Positions 63,572-64,000 of a DNA stretch of 64,000 bases are shown one piece after another (positions within the stretch are counted from its first letter, which is position 1; each line of letters begins with the position of its first letter). Source of the stretch: Pleomorphomonas sp. JP5 (GTDB lineage: Bacteria; Pseudomonadota; Alphaproteobacteria; Rhizobiales; Pleomorphomonadaceae); NCBI RefSeq assembly GCF_023721815.1, contig NZ_JAMDLI010000001.1:310001-374000 (forward strand). Reading direction: 5' to 3'. The position numbers and the translations under genes were made by a program. The notes beneath the pieces are model-generated. The model had not been told where the DNA came from, did not search any database, and saw only the letters and a list, made by a program, of their open reading frames with translations.

Positions 63572-64000
63572 TCAAAGGCCTCCAAGCTTCAGCCCTTGCA
63601 GGCTCATCAATGTATCGGCGCTCATCACCGCGTTGCTTTGGCCGGTGATCAGCGCGGCGACGGATGTCGTCGCTGTGCTGCTGGGATTTGCGGCCTCCCA
63701 CATGGCGGTAAAGCGGGTCAGGAACTTCTTGAGCTCTTCGGGCTTGGAAAGGCTTTCGATGTCGATCCGGCTCTCGAAATACTTCGCCTGGACGTCAATG
63801 TCGGCATTGCCGGTTTGCGTGGACAATCCGAGCACCGTCTGCGCCACCTTCAGAAGCGCAGGGTCGGCGAGGATGCTGTAGGCCGACGTAATGGTCGGTG
63901 CCTTGCGCTCGAAATAGAGGGCAAGGCGCACGCCCTCGTTTTCCTTGCCGGCTTGAGCCTCGATCGTCTGTCGAAGATAGCTCGAGATGGTGGTTTCCGC
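63572..64000 (-). CDS. DUF1217 flagellar-cluster protein, C-terminal part (5' end outside window)
   Basis: About 142 residues remain; the frame is open to the window edge, so the ATG at 63931 is internal. LALYFERKAPTITSAYSILADPALLKVAQTVLGL (quoted in part: ERKAPTITSAYSILADPAL) is typical of DUF1217 proteins, which are linked to flagella in rhizobia, usually beside flgF. It ends two bases before the flgF start. Its role is not established. Confidence 0.82.
   Translation of the reverse strand, partial: AETTISSYLRQTIEAQAGKENEGVRLALYFERKAPTITSAYSILADPALLKVAQTVLGLSTQTGNADIDVQAKYFESRIDIESLSKPEELKKFLTRFTAMWEAANPSSTATTSVAALITGQSNAVMSADTLMSLQGLKLGGL

Overview
This is a GC-rich alphaproteobacterial chromosome segment, most likely from the Hyphomicrobiales (Rhizobiales). 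The evidence is the flaF/flbT pair inside a rhizobial-order flagellar cluster, an Irr-box-like palindrome, a DctB/DctD-type regulatory pair, an ECF41 sigma factor, and many solute-binding-protein ABC transporters with pentitol and sugar catabolic genes. No rRNA, tRNA, CRISPR array, prophage or intact insertion sequence was seen. The genus was not determined.

Layout: (1) 2-3403, the end of a sugar ABC operon with a PfkB kinase, an ADP-ribosylglycohydrolase-family protein and a creatininase-family amidohydrolase. (2) 3850-7998, a ferric-iron-type ABC importer with an Irr-box candidate. (3) 8020-16228, pyridoxal kinase, a ROK repressor, and a divergent carbohydrate ABC operon containing a cytoplasmic DUF5060/DUF4038-type glycoside hydrolase. 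(4) 16385-21379, minus strand: XRE regulator, BTAD/TPR regulator, an 86-residue candidate precursor peptide, YcaO, TfuA and a small unknown protein. (5) 21718-31353, a pentitol locus: two FGGY kinases, an AraC regulator, a ribose-type ABC importer, a UlaE-type epimerase and a ribitol-2-dehydrogenase-like SDR. (6) 31508-37123, an OsmC protein and a complete Dpp/Opp-type peptide importer. (7) 37131-41808, a 2-hydroxycarboxylate transporter with a DctB/DctD-like two-component system, a sigma-54 promoter and tandem upstream sites. (8) 42314-46859, a sugar isomerase / Gfo-Idh-MocA / nucleoside hydrolase / glycerate kinase operon. (9) 47017-50701, a TadG-like vWA protein, a DUF4037 protein and an ABM monooxygenase-ECF41 pair. 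(10) 51194-64000, flagellar genes flgE, flgK, flgL, flaF, flbT, flgD, fliQ, flhA, fliR, cheL, flgN-like, then fliI, flgF and a DUF1217 gene on the other strand.

The most novel element is region 4. It is a compact YcaO-TfuA locus with no azoline dehydrogenase. Its likely substrate is a cysteine-free peptide ending in three tandem seven-residue repeats (EAFTGNG, EAFSGRL, SAYSGRL). This fits backbone thioamidation of a ribosomal peptide. The product and its role are inferred, not shown.

Several regions carry regulatory DNA that matches their own regulators: a 7-9-7 dyad over the promoter facing the ROK gene, sigma-54 elements in front of the DctBD-linked transporter, and an ECF41-type promoter before the ECF41 operon.
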